Notes: generated from the letters alone by a model not told the origin. Positions 18,401 to 25,510 are shown, numbered from the stretch's first letter. The stretch: DNA of 42,443 bases from Oscillospiraceae bacterium (GCA_031262405.1 JAISHS010000016.1:1-42443); one strand, 5' to 3'. Numbers and translations: made by a program.

Positions 18401-21400
18401 TACGGCTATAACCCGCAGATTATGTACGCCTTTCAGGGCGGCGTATTAACGGAGCATCGCCTCGCGGGGCAGCCGTTTTCCCTAGAGCCGCTGACGCTCA
18501 GCTTCATCAAATTCCCGATAAACATCACCATTTCCGTGGACGGCGGGGATTATGGAATCGTTGTAGAATACGACGATTCAAAGTTCACCCTGCCGTTTAT
18601 CCATACCTTTGCGGAGTCTATCGCGGCCTGCGCCGTGAAGCTCGCGGAGCCCGCAACGCCGCCGGTTCGGGAGATTAGCGTCTGCTCACCGAATCAGCTT
18701 CGCATAGCGGAGGGCTTTGGCCGACGCTTCGGGACAACCGCGCCGCCCGAATTCTCCTCGCTCGCGGAGATGTTCGAGGCTTCCGCAGGACGCAATCCCT
18801 CCAAGACTGCGCTCGTCGCTTCCGGCGAGAGCTATACATTCAAGCAGCTGGAGCTTAAGGCAAACGCTCTCGCAAACTCCCTCTTAAAACGCGGAGTAGT
18901 AAAGGGCGACCGCGTGGCGTTCATGCTGCCCAGAACCGCCGGAGTAATTGTGTCCATGCTCGGCATAGTCAAAGCGGGCGCGTGTTACATTCCCATAGAC
19001 CCCGAGTATCCGCAGGAGCGCATTGCGCATATTTTAAGCGACAGCGGCGCGAAGCTCCTGATCACAGCCGAGCTTTACGGCGAGCTTATGGAGTGCGGCG
19101 ACTCGGCAAAGCCGCGCGTAGAAATCGCGGCCTCCGACCCCTGCTATATCATCTACACCTCCGGCTCCACGGGTCTGCCGAAGGGCGTGGTAATCCCCCA
19201 CGGCGGCATTGTGAATTACTGTCTGGACGTCCCTGAAAACAGGCACGTCCGCTCCCTGACGGATGCAGACGCCACGATGGTTTCGGTCACCACGGTCTCC
19301 TTTGATATGTTCCTCAAGGAGGCGTTCACGACGCTCATGAACGGACTCACCCTAGTTTTGGCAAATGACGATGAGGCGAAGGAGCCGAAAAAGCTGGCGC
19401 AGTTGTTCAAACAGAGCGGCGGCAACGCGTTCAACGCGACGCCCTCGCGTATGCTCGGTTATCTGGAGCTTCCTGAGTTTGCGGACGCTATAAAAGGCTG
19501 CAAGGTCGTGATGGCGGGCGGCGAAAAATATCCCGCCGCGCTCTATAAAAAGCTCCGCTCACTCACGGACGCGGTGCTCATTAACACCTACGGTCCGACC
19601 GAGACCACTGTCTCCTGCAACGGAAAAATCTTGGGCGGCGGCGCCGTTACCGTCGGTGCGCCGATGCATGGCGTAATCGAGGCGGTGATGGATATATACG
19701 GCAACCCCTTACCCGTCGGCGTTACAGGGCAGCTTTATATCGGCGGCGCGGGACTGGCGCTCGGCTACTTCGGCGATACAGCCAAGACGGATGCCGCTTT
19801 CGTGGACGTCGACGGCGAAAGGTACTACAAATCCGGCGACTTGGCGCGGTGGACGGATTCCGGCGAGATTGAAATCCTAGGCCGCAACGACGGTCAGATA
19901 AAGCTGCGCGGGCTGCGCATCGAGCTGGGCGAAATCGAAAACAGGCTCTCCTCCATAGACGGCGTAGATTCCTGCGCGGTGCTCGTCCGTAAAATTCGCG
20001 GGCAGGAGCACCTCGCGGCCTACTACACAGCGGCGCGCGTAATTGCTCCGGAGGAGCTCCGCGACGCGCTCTCGCTCTCGCTCACAAAATACATGGTGCC
20101 GACAGCGTATCTCCAAATAGAGCGCTTCCCGGTTACGCCTAACGGCAAGACCGACCTCAAGGCTCTGCCCGAGCCGAAGCTTTTACAGTCGGAGGACTAC
20201 GAGCCGCCCGCAAACGCTGCGGAAGCGGACTTCTGCGAGATTTTCGCCGCAGTTCTGGGTTTGGAGCGCGTCGGAGTAAACGACAGCTTCTTCGCTATCG
20301 GCGGCACGAGTCTCCTAGTCACCATGCTCACAATCGGCGCGATGAAAAAGGGCTATGAAATCAGCTACGGTGAGGTTTTTGCAAATCCCACCCCGCGTAG
20401 CCTCGCTGAAATCTGCGGAAAAACCGGGGAGGCTCTCGCCGAAAATGCCGAAAATTCCAAGGCTGCTCCACCCGTTTCGGCGCGCGGGAATATTGACATA
20501 GGCGGCGACGGCTTCGACTATACCGCCATAAACGCTCGGCTTGGAGAGAACACCATAGCCTCCCTCATAAAGGGTCAGAAACGCGAGCTCGGCAATATCT
20601 GCCTGACAGGCGCAACGGGCTTCCTCGGAGTCCACGTTCTCTATGAGTTCCTGAAAAGCGAGCGCGGCGCGGCGTATTGCATCGTGCGCGGCGGGAAGAG
20701 CGACTGCGTGAAGAGGCTCAAGTCGCGGCTTGTCTACTATTTCTCAAACGGCTTTGACGAGCTTTTCGGCTCCCGAATCGTGGTCATCGAAGGCGACGTC
20801 ACATCATTCGAGGTCTTCGACAAGCTGAAAGCTCTGCCTATTGACACCTTAATCAACTGCGCCGCCAATGTAAAGCATTTCTCCGCCGGTACGGACATAG
20901 AGGACGTAAACATCGGCGGGGTTCGCGGAGCCGTGGATTACTGCAAACAAACGGGCGCGCGGCTTATTCACATTTCAACCGCGAGTATCGCGGGCATGAG
21001 CGTGGATGGTTCGCCCCCGGCGGACACTGTTCTGAACGAGCAAATGCTGTGGTTCGGACAAGATATTTCAAATAAATACGTAAGCAGTAAGTTCATGGCG
21101 GAGCGGCTCATACTCGCCGCCTGTGCGTCAGACGGGCTTGACGCGAAGATTATGCGTGTCGGTAACTTAATGGCGCGCGCCTCCGACGGGGAGTTCCAGG
21201 CTAATTTCAGCTCGAACTCGTTCCTTGGCAGGCTCAAGGGCTACAGCATTGTTGGGCGCATACCCTATGAAACGATGGGGCAATCGACGGAGTTTGCCCC
21301 GATTGACTGCACCGCCGACGCCATACTGCGTCTTGCTAAAACGCCGAAGGAGTGCCGCGTGTTCCACCCGTATAACGACCACGAAATATTTATCGGGGAC

Positions 21401-21685
21401 GCGATTAAGGCGCTTGGAAGTATTGGGATTAACATACAGCCAAGCGACCTTTGCGAATACTCTGCGGCCTTCAACGAAGCTATGATGGACTCGTCCAAGG
21501 CGAAGGATTTAAGATCGCTCATTGCCTACAGTGTTCGCGGCAGGGAGATTGCAAGTCTAAAATCCGAGAACAACTACACCTCGCAGGCGCTGCTGCGTTA
21601 CGGCTTTATGTGGCCGATAACAAGTCTCGAGTATCTGGATAATTTCTTTAAGTTCGTGGCAAGATTGGGATATTTTGACATATGA
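9425..21685 (+). CDS. Four-module nonribosomal peptide synthetase with terminal reductase (A-T-C-A-T-C-A-T-C-A-T-R)
   Basis: A 4086-residue megasynthase. Domains: A1 ~1-505, T1 ~548, C1 ~604-1035, A2 ~1038-1530, T2 ~1575, C2 ~1638-2060, A3 ~2070-2560, T3 ~2604, C3 ~2670-3090, A4 ~3109-3575, T4 ~3627, reductase ~3720-4086. All A domains keep TSG(T/S)TGxPKG and NGK near A10. The carrier serines sit in GLNSL, GLDSL, GLDSL and GGTSL. The C domains keep HHI(I/V)FDG. The reductase has GATGFLG, a Thr in HISTAS and YVSSK, so it should release an aldehyde or alcohol. Pocket residues by hand alignment to GrsA-Phe: A1 IAMALIMLAK, A2 DPQCSGLIGK, A3 DAMFGGLVAK, A4 DMKNVATVSK. A1 lacks Asp235, has GMTE for GPTE and KISG for KIRG, suggesting a starter that is not an alpha-amino acid. 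Start chosen at 9425 (GGAGG, 8-bp spacer). Product unknown. Confidence 0.95.
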   Translation: MKKQTVGLRGETVVSLFRKTAKVYADKNSVTYAGKSLTYAQFDEYTDNIAAKLVSLFGETGETETQPVVGILTGRSEYMPLSMMGAAKSGAVYLPLDPSYPNDRLEFMLADSGAKFLIADRDLVSKVEGAVAREDIILLFTDEIYSLPKAGASIVSHAPKPEDLITLIYTSGTTGAPKGTKMHHAGVLHFVNWYRKETGTIAGDNTAAYFSCGFIAHTMDLYSPLIAGACMHVIPTEMRLNLPKLKEYYEKNNIAKAALTAQVARQVVLNYLPKTLRVLLIGSEAAVPFEPPKGLKLVNMYGMTETSLAATSFVIDKLYDKVPIGKPIEDTLVYILDEQGNLAPEGAVGELAVAGVQVSGGYIGRDELTAERFIKNPFSDDPAYARMYKTGDLARLLDDGNLEYIGRSDFQVKISGFRVELPEIERRMREYPGITNAVAVGADAPSGGKRILAYIVSDETVDIAALNAFVEEKLPPYMVPSGTMQLEKLPLNQNGKLDRKALPKIEIADEDAVFARSEREKIVAAVFEEIMGLGKIGVTSDLLKLGLNSLTSISAAAKISDRFGVELSAPQIMRERTIEKVAALISGETDEAHDAASAAESRTSFPLTKNQLGIYFACAADPDDLVYNIPCEIKFSSAVNADILADSAIAVVNAHPYLKTRLEETGGETRQIKSYGRSATVTKTNCTDDEYAVVKKNFIRPFNLLGGDLYRIEIYKTDTAVYILCDFHHIIFDGSSMGIFMRDLARAYAGEKLETEKYTAFDVSLAEEALEDGAKYRKAKKFFENLIGDGEGASPLPFEKDEARSGVGTEIASIDCSKVDGTIRGLGVTAANVFMAAAALAVSRYAPDGVFEDNSLRIASLNRGREGSKTQSSVGMFVKTLPTVIDMAGEKTLSEYILAVQDRMLATIENQAYSYMTASSEFAYNAQIAYGYQAGLVDEQIFEGEACNPIQAPFDRAKFPISIAVNKDGETYLVQLEYDKALFEDFYIKNLADSIVYTAKSFAENLDTRVSDISVTTPEQTRRILEDFAGVKSDEVRGETIVSLFRKTAQTYGGKNAVVFAGKSLTYAQFDEYTDNLAAKLVSLYGETSSQPIVGILTDRNEYMPLSMLGVMKSGAAYLPLDPSYPTDRLEYMLTDSGAKIVIADRGLATKIENATLSNDVTLVYTDEIYSLPKADSAVLAHAPKPEDLITLIYTSGTTGKPKGTMVHHAGVVNFVNWYKKAIEITPDDNATSYIACGFDPHMQDLYSALTSGACLHVIPEEMRLNLPEMKDYFERNNITKSCMPTQMGRQFIMNYLPGTLKAFSVGGEALMPFEPPEGLKFFNLYGPTETSIGVTGFIVDKLYPKLPIGKAIDNTALYIIDKQGHLAPPGVAGELAVAGVQVTNGYLGREELTAEKFVKNPFSSDPAYSKIYKTGDLARFLDDGNVDFIGRRDFQVKIRGFRVELPEIERRIREYPGITNAAVIAADAPGGGKRILAYIVADEAVDIAALNTFIEEKLPPYMVPSGTAQLDKLPLNQNGKLDRKALPEIAVVDAENTPPGNDLERMISDIIAEIMGVGSIGVLTSLAQAGLDSLSAIRAAAQISDKTGVGISAPKIMKAKTIRKLAELLAAKGVATGAQAAPTEQSIQPAVTAKTRQFAPLTNNQLGIYFACCACPGAVTYNIPAEIKFGAKTDARKLSDAAAKVINAHPYIKTRLEESGGQPRQYVLSEEPAKVEYRECSEAEYSAAKQSFVRPFELIGGRLYRIEVIKTEERVYMLYDFHHIIFDGVSAGIFLTELAEAYGGKAPANEAHSAFELALLEQDEAKGESYAEAKAFFENLIGDGEGASQISSDNISSQSGVRTVKSRVSRESVENAIRDFDATPANFFLAAAALTLSLYAPSAQVVGKSLRIASASSGRESTLYQNSFGMFVKTLPTVIDIAPELGAAAYICAVSDRMFETIDNQIYPYMQAASDFGYSSQVMFAYQGGLMGELKLDGEPFEMSGLGLSDPKFPLTIFANTEGSDYTFELEYDRACFEDFYIDNLAESMACVAKRLAESPYQRLGEISAATPEQRRQVLEDFAGRKTDEVLGLTVVDMFRDIAARMPEHVAVVSGNRRLSYAELDAETDRITAYLASVNTGKSPIAIMVGRSENMPIFALAALKSGAPYMPLDPGYPTDRLRFMLSDSGAAVLISDRGLDTDENGDTHFPEFDGKKLYTDDLRRGEFGKTLALPESPTPDDRFILLYTSGTTGNPKGALLPHRSVVNFINWYNHNCKLTKTDVVPAYASFGFDANMMDMYSALTTGACLHIVPEEMRLDLPAIASYYEENGVTVAFLTTQIARQFVEMGRYGSLRVLGTGGETMLPSNPPEGLELNNLYGPTETTVAVAALKVDKYYSRVPIGRALDNTALYIVDKNGNLAPAGAFGELTIAGRQVGLGYLNRPELTSEKFVKNPFSDDPEYATMYRTGDLARFLPDGNVDFIGRSDFQVKIRGFRVELTEIEARIREYPPIKDAAVIASNAPGGGKRILAYIVSDETVDIAALNAFIEEKLPYYMVPAGTKQLERIPINRNGKVNRKELPEIQSADSAEAVPPSTDTERLVAEVVSGIMGESNIGINLNLMQSGLDSLSAIRVAAKISEKASVNISAPQIMKAKTIESIAALLDGVIPASGRSFPDNAPDESAAPAVSYPLTANQLGVYFACVKDPGSLAYNVPFEMKFPKGISAERLKQSAEAVINAHSYIKTRLVLENTQPRQKRLDDEPAEVELINCTESEFGMLRREFVKPFGLFEGNLYRISVCDTGGSVHMLCDFHHIVFDGGSLEIFMSDLSRAYDGAELESETFTSFDYALLEEKRSGGAAFEKSKSFFAGLLATLGGTTALPENQGTRTGKAAQVHVKISRAVIDGAIKGRGITAANHFLAATALAAGRFASSAEKLPGEKEGLRVALASINSGRDDMRLQSNFGMLVQTLPTIIDIPADSSAEAFTAAVQERMLETFDSRFYPYMRVTSDYGYNPQIMYAFQGGVLTEHRLAGQPFSLEPLTLSFIKFPINITISVDGGDYGIVVEYDDSKFTLPFIHTFAESIAACAVKLAEPATPPVREISVCSPNQLRIAEGFGRRFGTTAPPEFSSLAEMFEASAGRNPSKTALVASGESYTFKQLELKANALANSLLKRGVVKGDRVAFMLPRTAGVIVSMLGIVKAGACYIPIDPEYPQERIAHILSDSGAKLLITAELYGELMECGDSAKPRVEIAASDPCYIIYTSGSTGLPKGVVIPHGGIVNYCLDVPENRHVRSLTDADATMVSVTTVSFDMFLKEAFTTLMNGLTLVLANDDEAKEPKKLAQLFKQSGGNAFNATPSRMLGYLELPEFADAIKGCKVVMAGGEKYPAALYKKLRSLTDAVLINTYGPTETTVSCNGKILGGGAVTVGAPMHGVIEAVMDIYGNPLPVGVTGQLYIGGAGLALGYFGDTAKTDAAFVDVDGERYYKSGDLARWTDSGEIEILGRNDGQIKLRGLRIELGEIENRLSSIDGVDSCAVLVRKIRGQEHLAAYYTAARVIAPEELRDALSLSLTKYMVPTAYLQIERFPVTPNGKTDLKALPEPKLLQSEDYEPPANAAEADFCEIFAAVLGLERVGVNDSFFAIGGTSLLVTMLTIGAMKKGYEISYGEVFANPTPRSLAEICGKTGEALAENAENSKAAPPVSARGNIDIGGDGFDYTAINARLGENTIASLIKGQKRELGNICLTGATGFLGVHVLYEFLKSERGAAYCIVRGGKSDCVKRLKSRLVYYFSNGFDELFGSRIVVIEGDVTSFEVFDKLKALPIDTLINCAANVKHFSAGTDIEDVNIGGVRGAVDYCKQTGARLIHISTASIAGMSVDGSPPADTVLNEQMLWFGQDISNKYVSSKFMAERLILAACASDGLDAKIMRVGNLMARASDGEFQANFSSNSFLGRLKGYSIVGRIPYETMGQSTEFAPIDCTADAILRLAKTPKECRVFHPYNDHEIFIGDAIKALGSIGINIQPSDLCEYSAAFNEAMMDSSKAKDLRSLIAYSVRGREIASLKSENNYTSQALLRYGFMWPITSLEYLDNFFKFVARLGYFDI

Positions 21686-21701
21686 GAGGAGACAAGCCGC
21701 T

Positions 21702-23444
21702 ATGATAGACCGTACAAATACGCTGATAAATAAAAAATTTCGGGCTTTTCTAATCCCCACCATTGTCAGCACGGCGGCGCTCGCCGTGGCCTCCGTCATA
21801 GACAACATACTCGTCGGCAACCTGCTCGGCGAAGCGGAGCTTGCGGCCATAGGTCTGTCGAGCCCCTTCATTTTCGCACTCAATACCATTGCGCTGCTGT
21901 TTATGGTAGGCGGCCTCATATCGGCGTCCGCAGCAAAAGGACAAATGAATGAGCGGAAAGCGAACCTGCTGTTCACCTTGTCCATCTACGGGGGAGCTTT
22001 CGTACTGCTGATTTTCGGCGTTGCGATTTATAGCTTTGCCGAGCCTATCGCACGCCTACTTGCCCTGGGCAAAGAGAGCCTCGTTCCCTTTGTTGTGAAC
22101 TATCTGCGAATGTCGGCCTTCTCCGGACCCTTCGTCTTGTTCACGCTCGCCCTGTCGCAGTACATGAGAGCGGAGGGACAAGTGCGCGCTTCGGCGGTCA
22201 TTCCCATTGTCGCGAACGCCGCCGACCTCGTGATGGGATATGTGTTCATGGCTCATATGGATATGGGAATTTCCGGGGCGGGGCTTTCAACGACTCTCAG
22301 CTACGTAGTCGGCGTTTTACTCACGATACCGTACCTCGCTTCAAAGAAAAGGGCGTTTCGGTTTATTCTCCCTAAGCTTCGCGAGCTTGCGTATTACCTA
22401 AGCATCTTCGAAGCTGGCATGTCGCGGTCGCTCGGCGCGCTTACCGTCATGCTGCGAAACATTATTCTGAACGCTATCATTCTCTCGGCGCTCGGAGTAA
22501 ACGGAATGACCGCCATGACTGTAATAACCAGCGTTATGAACCTTGTCAAGATTATAATAAGCGGAACATCGGACACTCTCGCACCTATAATCAGTACGCT
22601 GAACGGGGAGCGTGATTTCTTCGGAGTTCGGGAAAGCGCCAAAGCTGCGTTTAAATTCGTAATCACAGCCTGCGTCATTGTCTCTGTCTTTTTAATCGCC
22701 TTTCCGCAGCTTATCGGAGCCGCCTTCGGCGTCCGTGACGCACAGGTGCTGGCAGTGCTGAATCCCGCGATAAGATTATATACGCTGAGCTTTACGTTTT
22801 TCGGAATCGTCAATATAATGCAAACCTTCTACGCTGCAACGGGCAGGGCAAAGCTCTCGTCCTTTATCCCCATAGCCGACGATTTTGTCTTTATTTCGGT
22901 GTTCGTCTTTGCGCTCTCGCTGATAAACGCAGATTTGCTGTGGCTTGGTTTCCTGTTCGCGGAACTTCTGACCATAGCGACTGTGCTGATAATCGGCGCG
23001 CGTGTGCGCCGCCGCAGCGACGCGGAGGGTGTGCTGCTGCTGAAGCCCGGGAACCCGGACGAGCGCGTCTGGGACACGACAATACCTGCGGATGTTGACA
23101 GCGCCGTCAATCTTTCGGAGCAGGTAATCGGCTTTTGCACCTCAAACGGCACCCCCTCCGAGCTTGCCGTTCGCGTCGGAATCGCCGTCGAAGAAGTCGC
23201 CGTCAACATCGCAAAGTACGGCGGCAACAACCGCTCCAACGCGATAGACATACTCGTCCGGCTTGACGGCGAGAAGCTCACCCTGCGTATCCGCGACGAC
23301 GGTCAAATCTTCTCGCCGCTTGAAGTGGACACGCCTCAAAACGAGCCCGCAACTACCGGCATAGCGGTACTGCGGGCAATCGCGGGCAATATAGAGTACA
23401 GCCGTCAGCTGGGTTTTAATACGACGGTAGTCACTTTTGCGTGA
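21702..23444 (+). CDS. MATE-family exporter fused to an RsbW-like HATPase domain
   Basis: A protein of 580 residues. Residues 1 to about 450 are a MATE multidrug/Na+ antiporter (start [34 protein letters not shown]), with about twelve membrane segments. After a basic stop-transfer (RVRRR) comes a cytoplasmic domain of about 120 residues resembling the anti-sigma-factor kinase fold (HATPase_c_2): N-box [18 protein letters not shown]1 box [12 protein letters not shown], and [18 protein letters not shown]. An ATPase or kinase domain on a MATE carrier is unusual. It may sense ATP or a protein partner and gate export. The ATG at 21702 is chosen for its GAGAGGAG site, which overlaps the NRPS stop. 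The 16-bp gap makes it the second gene of the operon and the likely exporter of the peptide. Confidence 0.9.
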   Translation: MIDRTNTLINKKFRAFLIPTIVSTAALAVASVIDNILVGNLLGEAELAAIGLSSPFIFALNTIALLFMVGGLISASAAKGQMNERKANLLFTLSIYGGAFVLLIFGVAIYSFAEPIARLLALGKESLVPFVVNYLRMSAFSGPFVLFTLALSQYMRAEGQVRASAVIPIVANAADLVMGYVFMAHMDMGISGAGLSTTLSYVVGVLLTIPYLASKKRAFRFILPKLRELAYYLSIFEAGMSRSLGALTVMLRNIILNAIILSALGVNGMTAMTVITSVMNLVKIIISGTSDTLAPIISTLNGERDFFGVRESAKAAFKFVITACVIVSVFLIAFPQLIGAAFGVRDAQVLAVLNPAIRLYTLSFTFFGIVNIMQTFYAATGRAKLSSFIPIADDFVFISVFVFALSLINADLLWLGFLFAELLTIATVLIIGARVRRRSDAEGVLLLKPGNPDERVWDTTIPADVDSAVNLSEQVIGFCTSNGTPSELAVRVGIAVEEVAVNIAKYGGNNRSNAIDILVRLDGEKLTLRIRDDGQIFSPLEVDTPQNEPATTGIAVLRAIAGNIEYSRQLGFNTTVVTFA

Positions 23445-23481
23445 TCAGCAAAAATACTTTTCTATTAGGGAGTCAAGTAAA

Positions 23482-23820
23482 ATGATTGAAATGCTTCAGC
23501 TGAAAATTCACAGGGCGGTGGTTACAGACGCCAACCTCAACTATGAGGGCTCGATAACAATATCCGCCGATTTAATGAAATTGGCCGGTCTGCGCGAGTA
23601 TCAGAAGGTTCTTGTTGTTGACGTAAACAACGGGCAGCGCTTTGAAACTTACGTTATCAAATCGGAGGCAAAGAACGTCATATGCCTTAATGGTGCCGCC
23701 GCGAGACTGGTATCTGTCGGCGACCGTGTTATTATCATGGCGTTTTGCTATCTCGAAAATGTGCCGGAGGATTACAAGCCCAGAATCGTTCTGCTAGATG
23801 AAAATAACGATCCGCTTTAA
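23482..23820 (+). CDS. panD: Aspartate 1-decarboxylase (pyruvoyl enzyme)
   Basis: A protein of 112 residues making beta-alanine from aspartate. It matches PanD throughout: [20 protein letters not shown], then SITIS with the Gly-Ser self-cleavage site at 24-25, RFETYVI, and [19 protein letters not shown]. The ATG at 23482 gives the normal N-terminus and has AGGGAG upstream. It is the third gene of the NRPS operon, 37 bp after the exporter. The usual partners panB and panC are not in the window. Beta-alanine is needed for the phosphopantetheine arms of the four carrier domains, and it could also be a substrate of the synthetase; the sequence does not decide between these. Confidence 0.93.
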   Translation: MIEMLQLKIHRAVVTDANLNYEGSITISADLMKLAGLREYQKVLVVDVNNGQRFETYVIKSEAKNVICLNGAAARLVSVGDRVIIMAFCYLENVPEDYKPRIVLLDENNDPL

Positions 23821-23825
23821 ATGCG

Positions 23826-23846
23826 CCCGCAACCGGGCTTTGCGGG
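23826..23846 (+). terminator. Probable terminator of the NRPS operon
   Basis: CCCGCAA/TTGCGGG (23826-23832, 23840-23846) with a 7-base loop begins 5 bp after the panD stop and is followed by a T-rich but interrupted run (TCTGGTTTCTTTTCC). Confidence 0.5.
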
Positions 23847-23944
23847 TCTGGTTTCTTTTCCTCCGCGAAGATTCGGTCAATTTCGGCGGCGGTAAGAGCG
23901 CCGTCCTGACTGAGTTTTTTAAGCCGCACCGCCTGCGAGAGGCA
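23840..23944 (-). pseudogene. Fragment of a ParB-like partition protein
   Basis: In the gap between panD and radA the minus strand reads CLSQAVRLKKLSQDGALTAA then EIDRIFAEEKKPDPQ. This resembles the LSQAxRxKKLSQxGxLT...I..I..EEK block near the C-terminal end of ParB-like proteins carried by clostridial mobile elements. There is no matching N-terminal half and the frame continues into non-family sequence, so it is a remnant. The recognition is by memory of the family pattern. Confidence 0.4.
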
Positions 23945-24074
23945 TGGCTTAACACACAGGCAGAGCAAGCCCATATTAATTTCTCCGGAGTTTTGCAGGA
24001 AGCGCTCAAAGAGCGCTTGGACATGAGGTAGCAAGGTTCGTAATCGTCGTCTTCTTGGAGGTTTCCCCCCACCT

Positions 24075-25436
24075 TCACCCCAATACCGCTTTGATTGCCT
24101 GGCGCACATTTTTCACGCGGATCAGCTCCAGACTCTCGGGCGCCCTCACATCCGCGCGCACGTGCGCCGGAATTACGCAGCGCCTAAACCCCAGCCTGCC
24201 TATCTCGGCAAGGCGCTGGTTGAGACCGGAGACGCTGCGAATCTCGCCCGTCAGCCCAATCTCGCCCACTGCGGCTAGATCGTCGCCGATGGGCACGTCG
24301 CAGAAGCTGGACGCCAACGCCAGCACCGTCGCGAGATCCGCCGCAGGCTCGTCCAGAGTCAGCCCGCCGATTACGTTTATGTAGGCGTCGCAGGCAGACA
24401 TAGTAAGCCCCCCGCGCTTTTCGAGCACTGCAATCAGCAGCGCCGCGCGGTTATAGTCGACGCCGTTGGCGTTTCGCCGCGGCTGACCGAAGCCGCTCTT
24501 GGCAACTAAGGCCTGCACCTCCGCGAGAATCGGGCGCGTGCCCTCGATTACGCAGGTGACGCAGGTTCCGGGGCAGCTCTCCGGTCTGCCGGACAGGAGC
24601 ATTTCAGAGGGATTTGCGACCTCCGCAAGCCCCGACTCAAGCATTTCAAACACACCGATTTCATTCGTAGAGCCGAAGCGGTTCTTCGCCGCGCGGAGAA
24701 TCCGATACGACGCGCTCCCCTCCCCCTCGAAATACAGCACGCAGTCCACCATATGCTCAAGCACCTTAGGTCCGGCTATCGCGCCGTCCTTGTTGACGTG
24801 CCCGACGATGAAGGTCGTCATAGTCTCTGCCTTGCTTAGGCGCATGAGCGCCGTCGTGCAGTCCTTGACCTGTGTGACGCTGCCGGGACCGGCGGTCAGC
24901 TCGGAGTTGTAGAGGGTCTGAATGGAATCGATTATGAGTATGTCCGGCTTTATGCTCTCAGCGGCGCTTAAGCACTCCTCCAGCGCGGTCTCCGCGAGGA
25001 TAAAGACATTCCCGCCCTCGACGCCGAGCCTGTCCGCGCGCATCTTGAGCTGACGGCGGCTCTCCTCACCGGTCACATATAAAATCTTTTCTTCCCCGCT
25101 CACGAGACCGCACAGCTGCAACAGCAGCGTGGATTTTCCGATTCCCGGCGCGCCGCCCACGAGCACCAGCGAGCCGCGCACCGCTCCCCCGCCCAGCACC
25201 CTATCAAATTCACCTAGGCCTGTGGTAAATCTCAGCTCGTCGCTGCTGTCAATCTCGGAAAGCGGCTCGGGCGCACCGCCCCGGAAGCTTGTCCGGGACG
25301 CTGCGCCGCCTTTTGCCTTCTGCTCGGCGGGAGCCTCCACAAGCGTGTTCCACGCGCCGCAGGAGCTGCAGCGTCCCGCCCACTTGGGCGTTTCCCAGCC
25401 GCAGTCCGAACAGAAAAATGTAGTTTTAGCCTTCAT
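24075..25436 (-). CDS. radA: DNA repair protein RadA (Sms)
   Basis: A protein of 453 residues, a RecA-like branch-migration helicase for recombination intermediates. It has an N-terminal four-cysteine zinc finger (CSDCGWETPKWAGRCSSCG), a Walker A motif GGAPGIGKST near 95, the RadA-specific KNRFGSTNEIGVF near 245 and the Lon-like C-terminal domain (LDEPAADLATVLALASS). Length and domains are normal. The ATG at 25436 is chosen because GAGAGG lies 6 bp upstream and the zinc finger then starts at the usual place; a longer frame upstream runs through a hairpin. It converges on the NRPS operon. Confidence 0.95.
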   Translation of the reverse strand: MKAKTTFFCSDCGWETPKWAGRCSSCGAWNTLVEAPAEQKAKGGAASRTSFRGGAPEPLSEIDSSDELRFTTGLGEFDRVLGGGAVRGSLVLVGGAPGIGKSTLLLQLCGLVSGEEKILYVTGEESRRQLKMRADRLGVEGGNVFILAETALEECLSAAESIKPDILIIDSIQTLYNSELTAGPGSVTQVKDCTTALMRLSKAETMTTFIVGHVNKDGAIAGPKVLEHMVDCVLYFEGEGSASYRILRAAKNRFGSTNEIGVFEMLESGLAEVANPSEMLLSGRPESCPGTCVTCVIEGTRPILAEVQALVAKSGFGQPRRNANGVDYNRAALLIAVLEKRGGLTMSACDAYINVIGGLTLDEPAADLATVLALASSFCDVPIGDDLAAVGEIGLTGEIRSVSGLNQRLAEIGRLGFRRCVIPAHVRADVRAPESLELIRVKNVRQAIKAVLG

Positions 25437-25448
25437 GTCGTACCTCTC

Positions 25449-25486
25449 GGGAGCTGTGACAAAACGCAAGTTTTGTCACAGCTCCC
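25449..25486. repeat. Perfect 17-bp hairpin with GCAA loop before radA
   Basis: GGGAGCTGTGACAAAAC at 25449-25465 pairs perfectly with 25470-25486 around GCAA. It lies between the CAP gene stop and the radA ribosome site. There is no T-run on the minus strand, so it is not a classic terminator. The heptamer repeat beside it links it to the similar hairpin at 40414. Confidence 0.7.
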
Positions 25487-25489
25487 TTG

Positions 25490-25510
25490 TATCTATTATC
25501 TATTATCTGT
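25490..25510. repeat. Heptamer repeat (TATCTAT)3 at the 3' end of the CAP gene
   Basis: TATCTAT, TATCTAT and TATCTGT run consecutively. Read on the minus strand they give GATAATAGATAATAGATA, which encodes the last residues (DNR) and the TAA stop of the CAP-domain gene, with further stops in other frames. The same heptamer occurs at 40480-40514. Confidence 0.75.

Noticed and set aside
9425-21685. Firm substrate assignment of A2, A3 and A4 from their pocket codes
   Set aside because: The codes DPQCSGLIGK, DAMFGGLVAK and DMKNVATVSK were extracted by eye and do not match any code I can recall with certainty; naming amino acids would be invention.
23798-24031. A 77-codon plus-strand ORF after panD
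   Set aside because: No ribosome site, it begins inside panD, and the opposite strand shows a recognisable gene fragment.
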